From an uncultured Ruminococcus sp. (GTDB lineage Bacteria > Bacillota > Clostridia > Oscillospirales > Ruminococcaceae), in NCBI GenBank assembly GCA_900538575.1, contig UPZA01000006.1, forward strand, positions 77,788 through 141,787: a DNA stretch of 64,000 bases, written 5' to 3'. Positions 27,645 to 35,780 of the stretch are shown piece by piece. Each line of letters starts with the position of its first letter. The first letter of the stretch is position 1. The position numbers and the translations under genes are program-made. The notes beneath the pieces were generated by a model. The model was not told where the DNA came from and did no database searches. It saw nothing but the letters and a program-made list of their open reading frames with translations.

Positions 27645-27833
27645 ATGGATGTAAGACCAAGAGATATATTGATTATGAAAAAAAAACATCCCTGCGGAAG
27701 CAGCGAAATGTTTGTTATAAGAGCAGGTATGGATTTTAAACTTAGATGCGTTGGCTGCTCGAGGGAATTTATGATCCCACGGAATAAAATTGAAAAGAAT
27801 ATAAAAAGAATCGTTAGAAATGATAATGAATAA
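27645..27833 (+). CDS. DUF951 family protein
   Basis: 62 residues from ATG 27645. Contains the DUF951 hallmarks: KKKHPCGSSEMFVIRAGMD followed by LRCVGCSREFMIPRNKIEK, a small beta-barrel with a CxxC pair. Function unknown; the family is widespread in Firmicutes, often near translation genes, as here where prfA follows 33 bases later. An in-frame ATG 63 bases upstream lacks a ribosome site. Confidence 0.9.
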   Translation: MDVRPRDILIMKKKHPCGSSEMFVIRAGMDFKLRCVGCSREFMIPRNKIEKNIKRIVRNDNE

Positions 27834-27866
27834 AATATATAGGACGGCAAGGGTGAATTTTAAGAA

Positions 27867-28943
27867 GTGATAGAAAAGATAAAGCTGATGGAGCAGCGAT
27901 ATAATGAATTGAGCAATAAGCTTTCAGAGCCTGATATTGCAAATGATCAGAAGCAGTTTGCAGAGCTTATGAAAGAATTTAAAAATCTTTCTCCGATTAT
28001 AGAAAAATACAAAGAGTATCAATCTGCTGAAAATAGCTTTACAGAAGCAAAGGAATTATTAGACTCCGGAAATCTGGATAAAGAATTTAAAGATATGGTG
28101 CAGATTGAATACAAGGAATCTAAAGAAAAAATGGAGTTTATTTCCGAAGAACTTAAAATACTTCTTCTTCCTAAGGATCCTAATGATGAAAAAAATGTTA
28201 TAATTGAAATAAGAGGCGGAGCAGGCGGAGAAGAAGCCGCGCTGTTTGCAAATTCTCTTTATAGAATGTATACTATGTATGCGGAATCCAAGGGCTGGAA
28301 GCAGGATATATTGAATACTAATCCTACTGAGCTGGGCGGCTTTAAGGAAATAAGCTTTTCAATTGAGGGCGACGGAGCATATTCACGCCTTAAATATGAA
28401 AGCGGAGTGCATCGTGTTCAAAGAGTTCCCGAAACGGAATCACAGGGGCGTATTCATACTTCTACCGTAACAGTAGCTGTTTTGGCAGAGGCTGACGAGG
28501 TAGAGCTTGAAATAAATCCGTCAGATTTGAAAACAGACGTGTTCAGAGCAAGCGGCGCAGGAGGTCAGCATATTAATAAGACAGAATCTGCCGTCAGAAT
28601 AACTCATATCCCCACAGGTCTTGTAGTTGAATGTCAGGATGAAAGAAGTCAGTTTAAAAATAAAGATAAGGCCATGAAGATTCTTCGATCTCGCTTATTC
28701 GAGGAAATGCAGAAGGAACAGCATGATAAAATAGCTTCTGAAAGAAGATTGCAGGTGGGGACGGGAGATCGTTCTGAAAGAATCAGAACATATAATTTTC
28801 CTCAGGGCCGTTTGACTGATCATAGAATCGGACTTACGCTTTACCGCTTGGAGGATATATTAAACGGAAATTTGGAGGAAGTGCTGGACGCTTTGGCGAC
28901 TGCCGATCAGGCGGCAAAGCTTGCAATGCAGCAGAATCATTAA
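27867..28943 (+). CDS. prfA: Peptide chain release factor 1
   Basis: Terminates translation at UAA and UAG. 358 residues with a GTG start matching the family N-terminus ([15 protein letters not shown] after initiation). The GGQ hydrolysis motif is at 232-234 in [15 protein letters not shown], and the conserved block [12 protein letters not shown] is present. The usual partner prmC, which methylates the GGQ glutamine, does not follow; instead tsaC begins 3 bases after the stop. Confidence 0.96.
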   Translation: MIEKIKLMEQRYNELSNKLSEPDIANDQKQFAELMKEFKNLSPIIEKYKEYQSAENSFTEAKELLDSGNLDKEFKDMVQIEYKESKEKMEFISEELKILLLPKDPNDEKNVIIEIRGGAGGEEAALFANSLYRMYTMYAESKGWKQDILNTNPTELGGFKEISFSIEGDGAYSRLKYESGVHRVQRVPETESQGRIHTSTVTVAVLAEADEVELEINPSDLKTDVFRASGAGGQHINKTESAVRITHIPTGLVVECQDERSQFKNKDKAMKILRSRLFEEMQKEQHDKIASERRLQVGTGDRSERIRTYNFPQGRLTDHRIGLTLYRLEDILNGNLEEVLDALATADQAAKLAMQQNH

Positions 28944-28946
28944 GAA

Positions 28947-29966
28947 ATGGAAAATACCAGATTATTATCAGATTCAAAAGAGGATCTGATTATTGCGGCG
29001 AATTTAATAAAAAGCGGTAAGGTTGTCGGAATTCCTACTGAAACGGTTTACGGTCTTGGCGCCGACGCGATTAATCCTCAGGCTGTTAAAGCTGTCTTTG
29101 CAGCTAAAGGACGTCCGGCTGATAACCCTCTTATTGTGCACATATGCAGTATGAGAACTGTAAGGATACTTGCTCATGATGTTCCGAAACTATTTTATAG
29201 TCTTGCCGAGCGTTTCTGGCCAGGACCACTTACAATGATTGTAGCAAAGAATAATATGGTTCCGTATGAAACATCGGGAGGACTTGATACCGTCGCTATA
29301 AGAATGCCGGCGCATCCGGTCATGAGAAGTCTGATAGCGCTTACAGGACCTATCGCTGCTCCTTCGGCAAATATTTCAGGTTATCCAAGTCCAACAACTG
29401 CGGAGCATGTGTTAAAGGATATGAACGGAAAAATTCCAGCTATAATAGACGGAGGAAGCTGTTCTTTTGGGGTTGAATCAACTGTTATTTCTTTTGATGA
29501 TAATAATACATTAAGAATACTCCGTCCGGGAAGTATAACAAAAAATATGCTCGAAACTGTCGCTCCAAATGTTATAGTAGATAAGGCGATAATAAATGAT
29601 ATCAGCGAAGGTCAAAGGGCTTTATCTCCCGGAATGAAATATAAGCATTATTCCCCAAAAGCTAATATAGTTATAGTTGAAGGAGATATAGAAAATTTCT
29701 GCCGTTTTGTATCGGAAAATAATAAAAATGGAAATTATTGTCTTATATCAGATGAAGATGTTAAATACGATATACCTTGTAGGTGTCTGACATATGGAAA
29801 AAACAGTCAGCAGCAGGCGCATAATTTATTTGCAAAATTGCGTGAGCTTGATGATCTTGGTGCGGCTACAGTTTTTGTAAGGCCGCCGTCTTCAAAAGAG
29901 GACGAAGGCTTAGCGGTTTATAATCGCTTGCTAAGAGCGGCAGGATTTGAGGTGATAAGCCTATGA
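28947..29966 (+). CDS. tsaC: L-threonylcarbamoyladenylate synthase (Sua5 type)
   Basis: Makes the threonylcarbamoyl-AMP intermediate for t6A-37 in tRNAs that read ANN codons. 339 residues: a YrdC domain (about 10-200) with IPTETVYGLGADA and the KGRPxxxPLIVH block (about 50-62), SGPIAAPSAN-like residues (about 135-147), and a C-terminal Sua5 domain (about 220-335). The extra domain separates it from short TsaC. Overlaps coaE by 4 bases. Confidence 0.94.
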   Translation: MENTRLLSDSKEDLIIAANLIKSGKVVGIPTETVYGLGADAINPQAVKAVFAAKGRPADNPLIVHICSMRTVRILAHDVPKLFYSLAERFWPGPLTMIVAKNNMVPYETSGGLDTVAIRMPAHPVMRSLIALTGPIAAPSANISGYPSPTTAEHVLKDMNGKIPAIIDGGSCSFGVESTVISFDDNNTLRILRPGSITKNMLETVAPNVIVDKAIINDISEGQRALSPGMKYKHYSPKANIVIVEGDIENFCRFVSENNKNGNYCLISDEDVKYDIPCRCLTYGKNSQQQAHNLFAKLRELDDLGAATVFVRPPSSKEDEGLAVYNRLLRAAGFEVISL

Positions 29967-30598
29967 ACTGCTTTGAAAATGTAATGATAGTCGGACTAAC
30001 CGGTCAGTCGGGTGCCGGTAAAACAACCGTGTGCAGAGTGTTTGAGCAAAATGGGTTTACAATCATAAATGCAGACTTAGTAGCAAGAAAGGTGACTGTT
30101 AAAGGATCTCCATGTTTAAAGGAACTTTGCGAATTCTTTGGACAGCATATACTTTTTGAAGACGGCAGTCTAAACAGGCGTTTGCTGGGAGATATTGTAT
30201 TTGCAGATAAAAAAAAGCTTGAATTGCTAAATTCTGTTACATATCCTTATATAACCTCGGAGATTTTAGAGACTATACGCAGATGTTCTAATAAGGGGCA
30301 TAAGCTGATACTTCTTGACGCTCCAACTTTATTTGAAAGCCGCACAGATGATTTCTGTGAGCTTATAATATCTGTTGTTTCCCGCGAGGATTTAAGGATT
30401 AAAAGAATAATGGAAAGAGATTCAATAAGTCGTGAATCTGCTCAGAATAGGATAGATTCTCAGCTTAAAGAAGAATTTTTCAGGAATAATTCTGACTTTA
30501 TTATTAAAAATAATGGTAATATGGAAAATTTATTCGATGTTGCCAAAGAAGTTTCGGATAAAATAAGGGACTATTATAATAATAAATATAATTGCTGA
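29963..30598 (+). CDS. coaE: Dephospho-CoA kinase
   Basis: Final CoA step. 211 residues; P-loop GQSGAGKTT at 14-22 and the family's INADLVARKV (about 35-44) and LLDAPTLFE (about 115-123) motifs. The ATG at 29963 overlaps the tsaC stop (ATGA); a second ATG seven codons later could also serve, but the first couples translation. Confidence 0.93.
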   Translation: MNCFENVMIVGLTGQSGAGKTTVCRVFEQNGFTIINADLVARKVTVKGSPCLKELCEFFGQHILFEDGSLNRRLLGDIVFADKKKLELLNSVTYPYITSEILETIRRCSNKGHKLILLDAPTLFESRTDDFCELIISVVSREDLRIKRIMERDSISRESAQNRIDSQLKEEFFRNNSDFIIKNNGNMENLFDVAKEVSDKIRDYYNNKYNC

Positions 30599-30611
30599 AT
30601 CGGAGGTTATT

Positions 30612-32012
30612 ATGAGTAAGGAAAAATCAGAAGGCAAAGAATTACAGAAGACTCTTCTTTCAAATAAGGAAAATGCTTATTTGAAAATGAAAAGCGACGA
30701 GATTAAAAAGTGCGATAAATTCTGCGAAGGCTATAAGGCGTTTCTTGACGCAGCTAAAACTGAAAGGGAAGCTGTGGAATTTGCGGTAAAGCTTATTGAA
30801 GATAACGGTTTTGTAGAATTTAAACCGGGGATGAAGCTTAAAGCTGGAGATAAAATTTACAGGAATAATCGAGGCAAGGCTATAATCACAGCGGTAATCG
30901 GAAGTGAAGACATAAAAAAGGGAGTAAGACTCTGCGCTGCGCATATAGATTCTCCGAGGCTTGATTTAAAGCAGCGTCCTCTTTATGAAGATACTGAAAT
31001 GGCTCTTTTTAAGACGCATTATTACGGCGGAATAAAGAAATATCAGTGGACGGTTATTCCGTTGGCTCTTCACGGTGTTATCATAAAGGCGGACGGCAGC
31101 AGGGTAAAGGTTACAATCGGAGAAGATGAGGACGATCCGGTATTTTGTGTAAACGATCTTTTACCTCATCTTGCCGCAGACCAGATGAAAAGAAATCTTG
31201 CTCAGGGAATAAAGGGCGAGGAGCTTAATATTGTTATAGGATCAAGACCTTTTAAGGAGGACGGCATAAGCGATGCTGTAAAGCTTAATATAATGCAGAT
31301 TCTTAACGAAAAGTACGGTATTGTTGAAGATGATTTTCTCTCGGCAGAGCTTGAAGCAGTACCCGCTTTCAAGGCAAAGGATATTGGTTTTGACAGAAGC
31401 ATGATTGGAGCTTACGGTCACGATGACAGAGTTTGCGCTTATACGGCTTTAATGGCTTCTGTAAAATGCAAAAATCCAAAATATACGGCTGTTACTATCC
31501 TAACAGATAAAGAGGAAACCGGCAGCGACGGAAATACGGGACTTCAGTCCGCATATCTGAAGTATTTTATTGCGGATCTTGCCTCAGCATTCGGAGCAGA
31601 GGGAAGAGACGTACTATCAAATTCTGAATGTATGTCTGCTGATGTAAATGCTGCGTTTGATCCTACTTTTCCTGATGTTATGGATAAAAGAAACTGCGCG
31701 TTTATTAATTACGGAGTTGTTGTAACAAAGTTTACCGGTTCGAGAGGAAAATCCGGTACATCAGACGCGTCCGCAGAGTTTGTAGGTAAAATAAGAAAGT
31801 TATTGGATGATAACAAGGTTATCTGGCAGACAGGAGAGCTTGGAAAGGTAGATATGGGCGGCGGCGGAACTGTTGCCGCATATATTGCTAATCTGAATGT
31901 TGATACTATAGACGTGGGAGTGCCTGTATTGTCTATGCATGCTCCATTTGAAACCGTTGCAAAAATTGATGTATATATGACTTACAGAGCTTTTCAATCA
32001 TTTATTTCTTAA
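30612..32012 (+). CDS. M18 family aminopeptidase
   Basis: 466-residue zinc metallopeptidase of the aspartyl-aminopeptidase family, cytoplasmic. Metal ligands can be placed in AAHIDSPRLDLKQRP (first His-Asp), DKEETGSDG (catalytic Glu and metal-binding residues) and the C-terminal VLSMHAPFE histidine. The CGG AGG ribosome site precedes ATG 30612. It ends the DUF951-prfA-tsaC-coaE run and is followed by a strong terminator. Confidence 0.92.
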   Translation: MSKEKSEGKELQKTLLSNKENAYLKMKSDEIKKCDKFCEGYKAFLDAAKTEREAVEFAVKLIEDNGFVEFKPGMKLKAGDKIYRNNRGKAIITAVIGSEDIKKGVRLCAAHIDSPRLDLKQRPLYEDTEMALFKTHYYGGIKKYQWTVIPLALHGVIIKADGSRVKVTIGEDEDDPVFCVNDLLPHLAADQMKRNLAQGIKGEELNIVIGSRPFKEDGISDAVKLNIMQILNEKYGIVEDDFLSAELEAVPAFKAKDIGFDRSMIGAYGHDDRVCAYTALMASVKCKNPKYTAVTILTDKEETGSDGNTGLQSAYLKYFIADLASAFGAEGRDVLSNSECMSADVNAAFDPTFPDVMDKRNCAFINYGVVVTKFTGSRGKSGTSDASAEFVGKIRKLLDDNKVIWQTGELGKVDMGGGGTVAAYIANLNVDTIDVGVPVLSMHAPFETVAKIDVYMTYRAFQSFIS

Positions 32013-32014
32013 AT

Positions 32015-32050
32015 AAAAAATGCATGAACAAATTGTTCATGCATTTTTTT
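32015..32050 (+). terminator. Intrinsic terminator after the M18 aminopeptidase gene
   Basis: AAAAATGCATGAAC/GTTCATGCATTTTT hairpin with a short AT loop and seven Ts. Confidence 0.92.
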
Positions 32051-32085
32051 AACTCTTTTATGCAAAATCATGTTATTATTAAAAT

Positions 32086-32115
32086 AAACCCGGATTAAGT
32101 TTAAAATCCGGGTTT
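32086..32115 (-). terminator. Terminator of the HD-domain gene
   Basis: AAACCCGGATT (32086-32096) pairs with AATCCGGGTTT (32105-32115); on the minus strand the hairpin is followed by a T-rich stretch, just beyond the stop of the gene at 32125. Confidence 0.8.
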
Positions 32116-32124
32116 ACATATTTA

Positions 32125-32628
32125 TTATGATTTTCTGAATCTATTTCTTATTTTTTGATATTTCGGCGAAAGCAATTCAAGTATAGCGCAGTATTTATCA
32201 ACAACAACTATAACATAGCTTTCCTTGTATTTTGGCAGTTTTATGGTTGCCGGCCACATATGCTTTTCAATAATGTCACTTTCAAGAGAGTCAATATAAA
32301 AATGTTCCCTTGCATTTTCAACCGCAATTTTTGGATGCCTTGAATTATGCGATTTTTCACCGTTTTCTTTTATATATTCTTTACGATTATAATAAAACAT
32401 ATCGTGCATCAGACCTGCTCTGGCCGCAGCAACGGCGTTTAATCTAAAGAATTTACATATCAAATAATTATAATAAGAAACATTCAGACTATGCTGCAAT
32501 CTTGTTGTATATATATGATGAGTAAACTTACCAAGCTTCTGAATTTCTTCATTTTCAAATATATCGGAAATATAGCTGTAAAAAGGCAGTTCAAGTAAAT
32601 TTTTTTTTGAACCGACAGCTTTAACCAT
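32125..32628 (-). CDS. HD-domain phosphohydrolase-like protein
   Basis: 167 residues. Metal-binding HD pattern: TRLQHSLNVSYYN (first His, about 43-55), AGLMHDMFYYN (His-Asp, about 71-81), and IIEKHMWPA plus DKYCA further on. Such small HD proteins hydrolyse phosphoesters or nucleotides; substrate not predictable. An AGAGGTG ribosome site lies 10 bases ahead. Separate promoter region from the kinase-like gene beyond. Confidence 0.82.
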   Translation of the reverse strand: MVKAVGSKKNLLELPFYSYISDIFENEEIQKLGKFTHHIYTTRLQHSLNVSYYNYLICKFFRLNAVAAARAGLMHDMFYYNRKEYIKENGEKSHNSRHPKIAVENAREHFYIDSLESDIIEKHMWPATIKLPKYKESYVIVVVDKYCAILELLSPKYQKIRNRFRKS

Positions 32629-32735
32629 TTTATCACCTCTATTTAATTTTATGCTTATATTATATGTCTTTTGATTCTAAATGTCAAGTGTAAAAATATG
32701 AAAATTTTTAAAAATACCGGAAGAATATTAAAAAA

Positions 32736-33314
32736 TTATTTATCATAAATTTTATTCCATTGATCAAGACAATCATTTAATTTATTATATGTATTTATAT
32801 AGTGTATGTTTTTAAATCTTCTAAGGTTTTCATCAGAGAAATCATGCTGATCCGCTATAAATCTTCTGCATATTTCAGTATAGTCAGGATTTTCCTGGAC
32901 TGCTTCTCGGTTAATACATCGTATTAATCTTTCCTTGTCGTCAAGGTATAAGTAAATTATATGTACTGTTTCTGAACCATATTCTTTTATTATGCCGTGG
33001 GCTCCTTCTAAGGTTGTAATAAGTATATAATCGTTATTATCAGTTACATCGAATTTTAATGTAAAATAATCCCATACCCCCTGTATAGTATTATATTGAC
33101 GCTTTTCAATAATTTTATTGTTTTTTGCATAATCATTCATTTGCGCCTTGCTTACAAAAAAATAATTAACACCGTTTTTTTCATCTGCTCTTTTAGGACG
33201 CGTAGTAAATGGTATGACCGGAATCAATTTTGTTTTATATTGATTGATAATTTTATTATAAATTGTATCCTTGCCGGAACCGCTTTTTCCTACAATGCAA
33301 AATATTCTGTTCAA
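32736..33314 (-). CDS. Guanylate kinase-like P-loop protein
   Basis: 192 residues from a TTG start (complement at 33312-33314), selected because AAGGAG lies seven bases upstream on the minus strand. Walker A is GKSGSGKDT (about 8-16) and the GMK-type lid/GMP block TTRPKRADEKNGVNYFFVS follows (about 35-53). The C-terminal half (NREAVQENPDYTEICRRF) diverges from housekeeping Gmk. It may act on another nucleotide or be a paralogue. Adjacent to an HD-domain protein on the same strand. Confidence 0.75.
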   Translation of the reverse strand: MNRIFCIVGKSGSGKDTIYNKIINQYKTKLIPVIPFTTRPKRADEKNGVNYFFVSKAQMNDYAKNNKIIEKRQYNTIQGVWDYFTLKFDVTDNNDYILITTLEGAHGIIKEYGSETVHIIYLYLDDKERLIRCINREAVQENPDYTEICRRFIADQHDFSDENLRRFKNIHYINTYNKLNDCLDQWNKIYDK

Positions 33315-33351
33315 ATTAGTTCTCCTTAGAATATAATTTAGTACTGTTTTT

Positions 33352-33380
33352 ATTATACTATAAATTGTAGAAAATTGCAA
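33352..33380 (-). promoter_or_regulatory. Promoter of the guanylate kinase-like gene
   Basis: On the minus strand TTGCAA (33375-33380) is 17 bases from TATAAT (complement of 33352-33357); start would be near 33345, about 30 bases before the TTG codon. Confidence 0.65.
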
Positions 33381-33392
33381 TAAAACCTTAGT

Positions 33393-33607
33393 TTGACATT
33401 TGGATTTTGTTATAGTATACTTGAATGAATTGAAATAAAGTGTGGTTTTAATATGAAGAATAAGCTGATTTTAAATTAAGCAGTATTGTTTTTGATTGCA
33501 TTCATGAAAATATTTTTGTAGGTTTTTTTAACACTAAAACGGCTGATAATTTAATTCGCAGTTTTTTTATTTATGAAAAAATCCGGTGAGTTTATCACCG
33601 GATTTTT
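33393..33607 (+). ncRNA. Candidate small RNA or micro-ORF transcript
   Basis: A consensus plus-strand promoter, TTGACA (33393-33398), 17 bases, TATACT (33416-33421), lies where no plus-strand gene follows. About 160 bases later the hairpin ATCCGGTGA/TCACCGGAT (33581-33603) with a T-run would end the transcript at about 33607. The only ORF inside is eight codons (MKNKLILN, ATG at about 33453) without a clear ribosome site. The transcript would be about 180 nt. No known RNA family recognised. Confidence 0.45.
33581..33607. terminator. Bidirectional terminator (ROK gene / putative small RNA)
   Basis: Perfect 9-bp stem ATCCGGTGA/TCACCGGAT with A-run on one side and T-run on the other, placed just after the ROK gene stop on the minus strand. 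Confidence 0.85.
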
Positions 33608-33608
33608 A

Positions 33609-34823
33609 TCAGATACCGCCTTTTTTATAAAAGTATTCATAAATTGAAATAGCGCAGCCGCTGGTAAATTCGAACTTGTTTTCAGCGCGGCTGATTTTAA
33701 TTTTCTTTGCAATATCTTCGCCGCAGAAATCTGAAATATAATTTTTAAAATAATCAAATAACCATTCGTTCATAAAAAATCCATGCAGAACTACAAATTT
33801 GGCGAATAAAACTGTTGAAATATTATTTATCAAAATAGCTATACATTCAATAATACTATTTAAAACTTCAAGTACCTTGGCTTCTCCCTTAGAGGCAGCG
33901 GCAGTAATTGTTTTATAATTGATATTATTAATGTCTCCTTCAGTAGCTTCCCATAATATAGGCGTTTCTTCCTTAGATAATATTGCAGCATATTTTGCAA
34001 TAACAGCGTCTCTTGTAAGCTCAGCTTTAACCGAGCCGTCTGGATATCCATCGAGCTTTTTGCCGTTAGGCTTGCAAATTGCTCGTTCAATTTGGTTAGT
34101 ATGATTTAAATATTCGTGCATAACTTCGTTTTCCAAAAGAATAGATGCATTTATATTTTTTCCAAATTTAATAAACAAGTAATTACCTGATCTGTCTTCT
34201 ATATTTGTTTCCTGATTTGCTAAAGCCAAAGCGCTGATTGAATTCATGCATACAACCGGCATATTTAGTTCCTTGGTAAAGGTTTCCGTAAGATTAGTAA
34301 AATCAAGTTTTCCGTCTTTAAAGTAAACTTTCATTTTACTGCATAATTCAGGCTGTACGCTTATTCCCAGTCCGAGAATTTTTGAAAGATCGAGACAACT
34401 GTTCTGTAGCATTCTTTTTGTTTCGTTTACAATAAAATCAACTATTTCCTCGTAAGTTGTTTCCTCGGAAATATCCAAGAAATTTTTATCCAATACTTCA
34501 GGCTTCAGATTAGAAAGTCCGACACTGACACCGTTTTCGCTGATTGACGCGCCGACGGCGAATTTGAAATTTGAATCAATATCAATAAGTATTTTCCTTC
34601 TGCCCTTTTGCAGATTTTCAAGAGAAACCGGCGCTTCTCCGACTTCGTACAAAACACCCTCCTCGATCATTTCGTTAGTTATTATAGTAACGGCGGCTCT
34701 TGTTATTTCCAACGCGCTGGCAATATCTACTCTGGAAATTGGACCGCATTCTTTAATTACTTTCAGAATCTGCATTCTGTTTCTTCTTTTTAAATCGAGT
34801 TTACTGATACCCTGATATTCCAT
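33609..34823 (-). CDS. ROK-family transcriptional regulator, degenerate sugar-kinase domain
   Basis: 404 residues from the ATG whose complement ends at 34823 (AAGGATGG upstream at correct spacing; the ATG 12 bases earlier is too close). N-terminal winged helix (about 8-65, LKRRNRMQILKVIKECG... SRVDIASALEITRAAVTIITNEM) and a C-terminal ROK/actin-like domain. The CxCGxxGCxE zinc motif of the family is absent: the region reads ICKPNGKKLDGYPDGS, so zinc binding is probably lost. Ligand unknown. It is the last gene of a possible yfhO-AEC-ROK unit. Confidence 0.82.
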   Translation of the reverse strand: MEYQGISKLDLKRRNRMQILKVIKECGPISRVDIASALEITRAAVTIITNEMIEEGVLYEVGEAPVSLENLQKGRRKILIDIDSNFKFAVGASISENGVSVGLSNLKPEVLDKNFLDISEETTYEEIVDFIVNETKRMLQNSCLDLSKILGLGISVQPELCSKMKVYFKDGKLDFTNLTETFTKELNMPVVCMNSISALALANQETNIEDRSGNYLFIKFGKNINASILLENEVMHEYLNHTNQIERAICKPNGKKLDGYPDGSVKAELTRDAVIAKYAAILSKEETPILWEATEGDINNINYKTITAAASKGEAKVLEVLNSIIECIAILINNISTVLFAKFVVLHGFFMNEWLFDYFKNYISDFCGEDIAKKIKISRAENKFEFTSGCAISIYEYFYKKGGI

Positions 34824-34861
34824 AATTTTTACCATCCTTTTTATAAAATAGAATTGAAGAC

Positions 34862-35773
34862 CTATAGTTTATAAATATAAACTATCATAGGCATGGTCAA
34901 TGTTGAAAGCAATGTGGTAACAGCAAATATTTCTGAAGCATAGATAGAATTTTTACTATAATTCAGACATTGCATCGTACACATTGCAGCCGCCGGAGCG
35001 GACATGGCAATTAATACAGCTAATTCAGACGGCTCGTTCATAGGAATAAGCCGGAAGAAACCCCCGATAATTAGAGGTATTATGACAAGGGTTAAAGCTG
35101 TTACATAATAAATTCTTGGATTTTTAAGAGCATTTATTATGTTAGTTCTTGCGATTGTTGCACCTGCAACAATCATAGCCAGCGGTGTATTCATTGCGCT
35201 GATGAATTCAAGGGAATCAATTAACAGCGCCGGCAGCCTGAGCCTCGCTATGAAAAGAATAAGTCCTAAAGCGACGGCTATAATGGCTGGAGAGGTAAAG
35301 GCTTCAATAATGAATTTGAAGCTTTTAATTCCGGATATCTGTATCACTCCATGAGTCCAAACAAGAATATTGAATACAGTCAGAAAAGCGGTAAGATAAA
35401 ACACCCCCTCGTAACCCATAATTGACTGTATTAAAGGTATTCCCATAAACGCGCAATTTGAATAAATACATGAAAAGCGCTCTATATCGGTTTCCCTTTC
35501 TTTTTTTCTCCTAATAAGGAAATACGAAACCGCTATGGCTATTATATATGCAATTACAGAAAGAATCAAAGCGCTGACAAAACCTTTTATCAGCTCAGCC
35601 TTGAAATCTGTCTGATAAGCCAAAAAGATAACTACAGGATTTACTATATTAAGAACAAGCTTTGAAAGTTCTCTTGAACCCTTTTCTGAAATTATACCGA
35701 TCCTGTGACATAATATACCTACTATAATCAAAAACAGCATTATAACTGCCTGATGCAATATTGTTGATGACAA
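34862..35773 (-). CDS. AEC (auxin efflux carrier) family transporter
   Basis: 303 residues with about ten membrane segments in two halves; TTG start (complement 35771-35773) following TTGGAGTG within the end of the yfhO gene. The family exports organic anions such as malate or oxalate; the substrate is not predictable here. Conserved half-repeat features include IGILCHRIGIISEKGSRELSK at the N-terminus and APAAAMCTMQCLNY in the second half. Eight bases after the yfhO stop. Confidence 0.88.
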   Translation of the reverse strand: MSSTILHQAVIMLFLIIVGILCHRIGIISEKGSRELSKLVLNIVNPVVIFLAYQTDFKAELIKGFVSALILSVIAYIIAIAVSYFLIRRKKERETDIERFSCIYSNCAFMGIPLIQSIMGYEGVFYLTAFLTVFNILVWTHGVIQISGIKSFKFIIEAFTSPAIIAVALGLILFIARLRLPALLIDSLEFISAMNTPLAMIVAGATIARTNIINALKNPRIYYVTALTLVIIPLIIGGFFRLIPMNEPSELAVLIAMSAPAAAMCTMQCLNYSKNSIYASEIFAVTTLLSTLTMPMIVYIYKL

Positions 35774-35780
35774 AAGTTAA

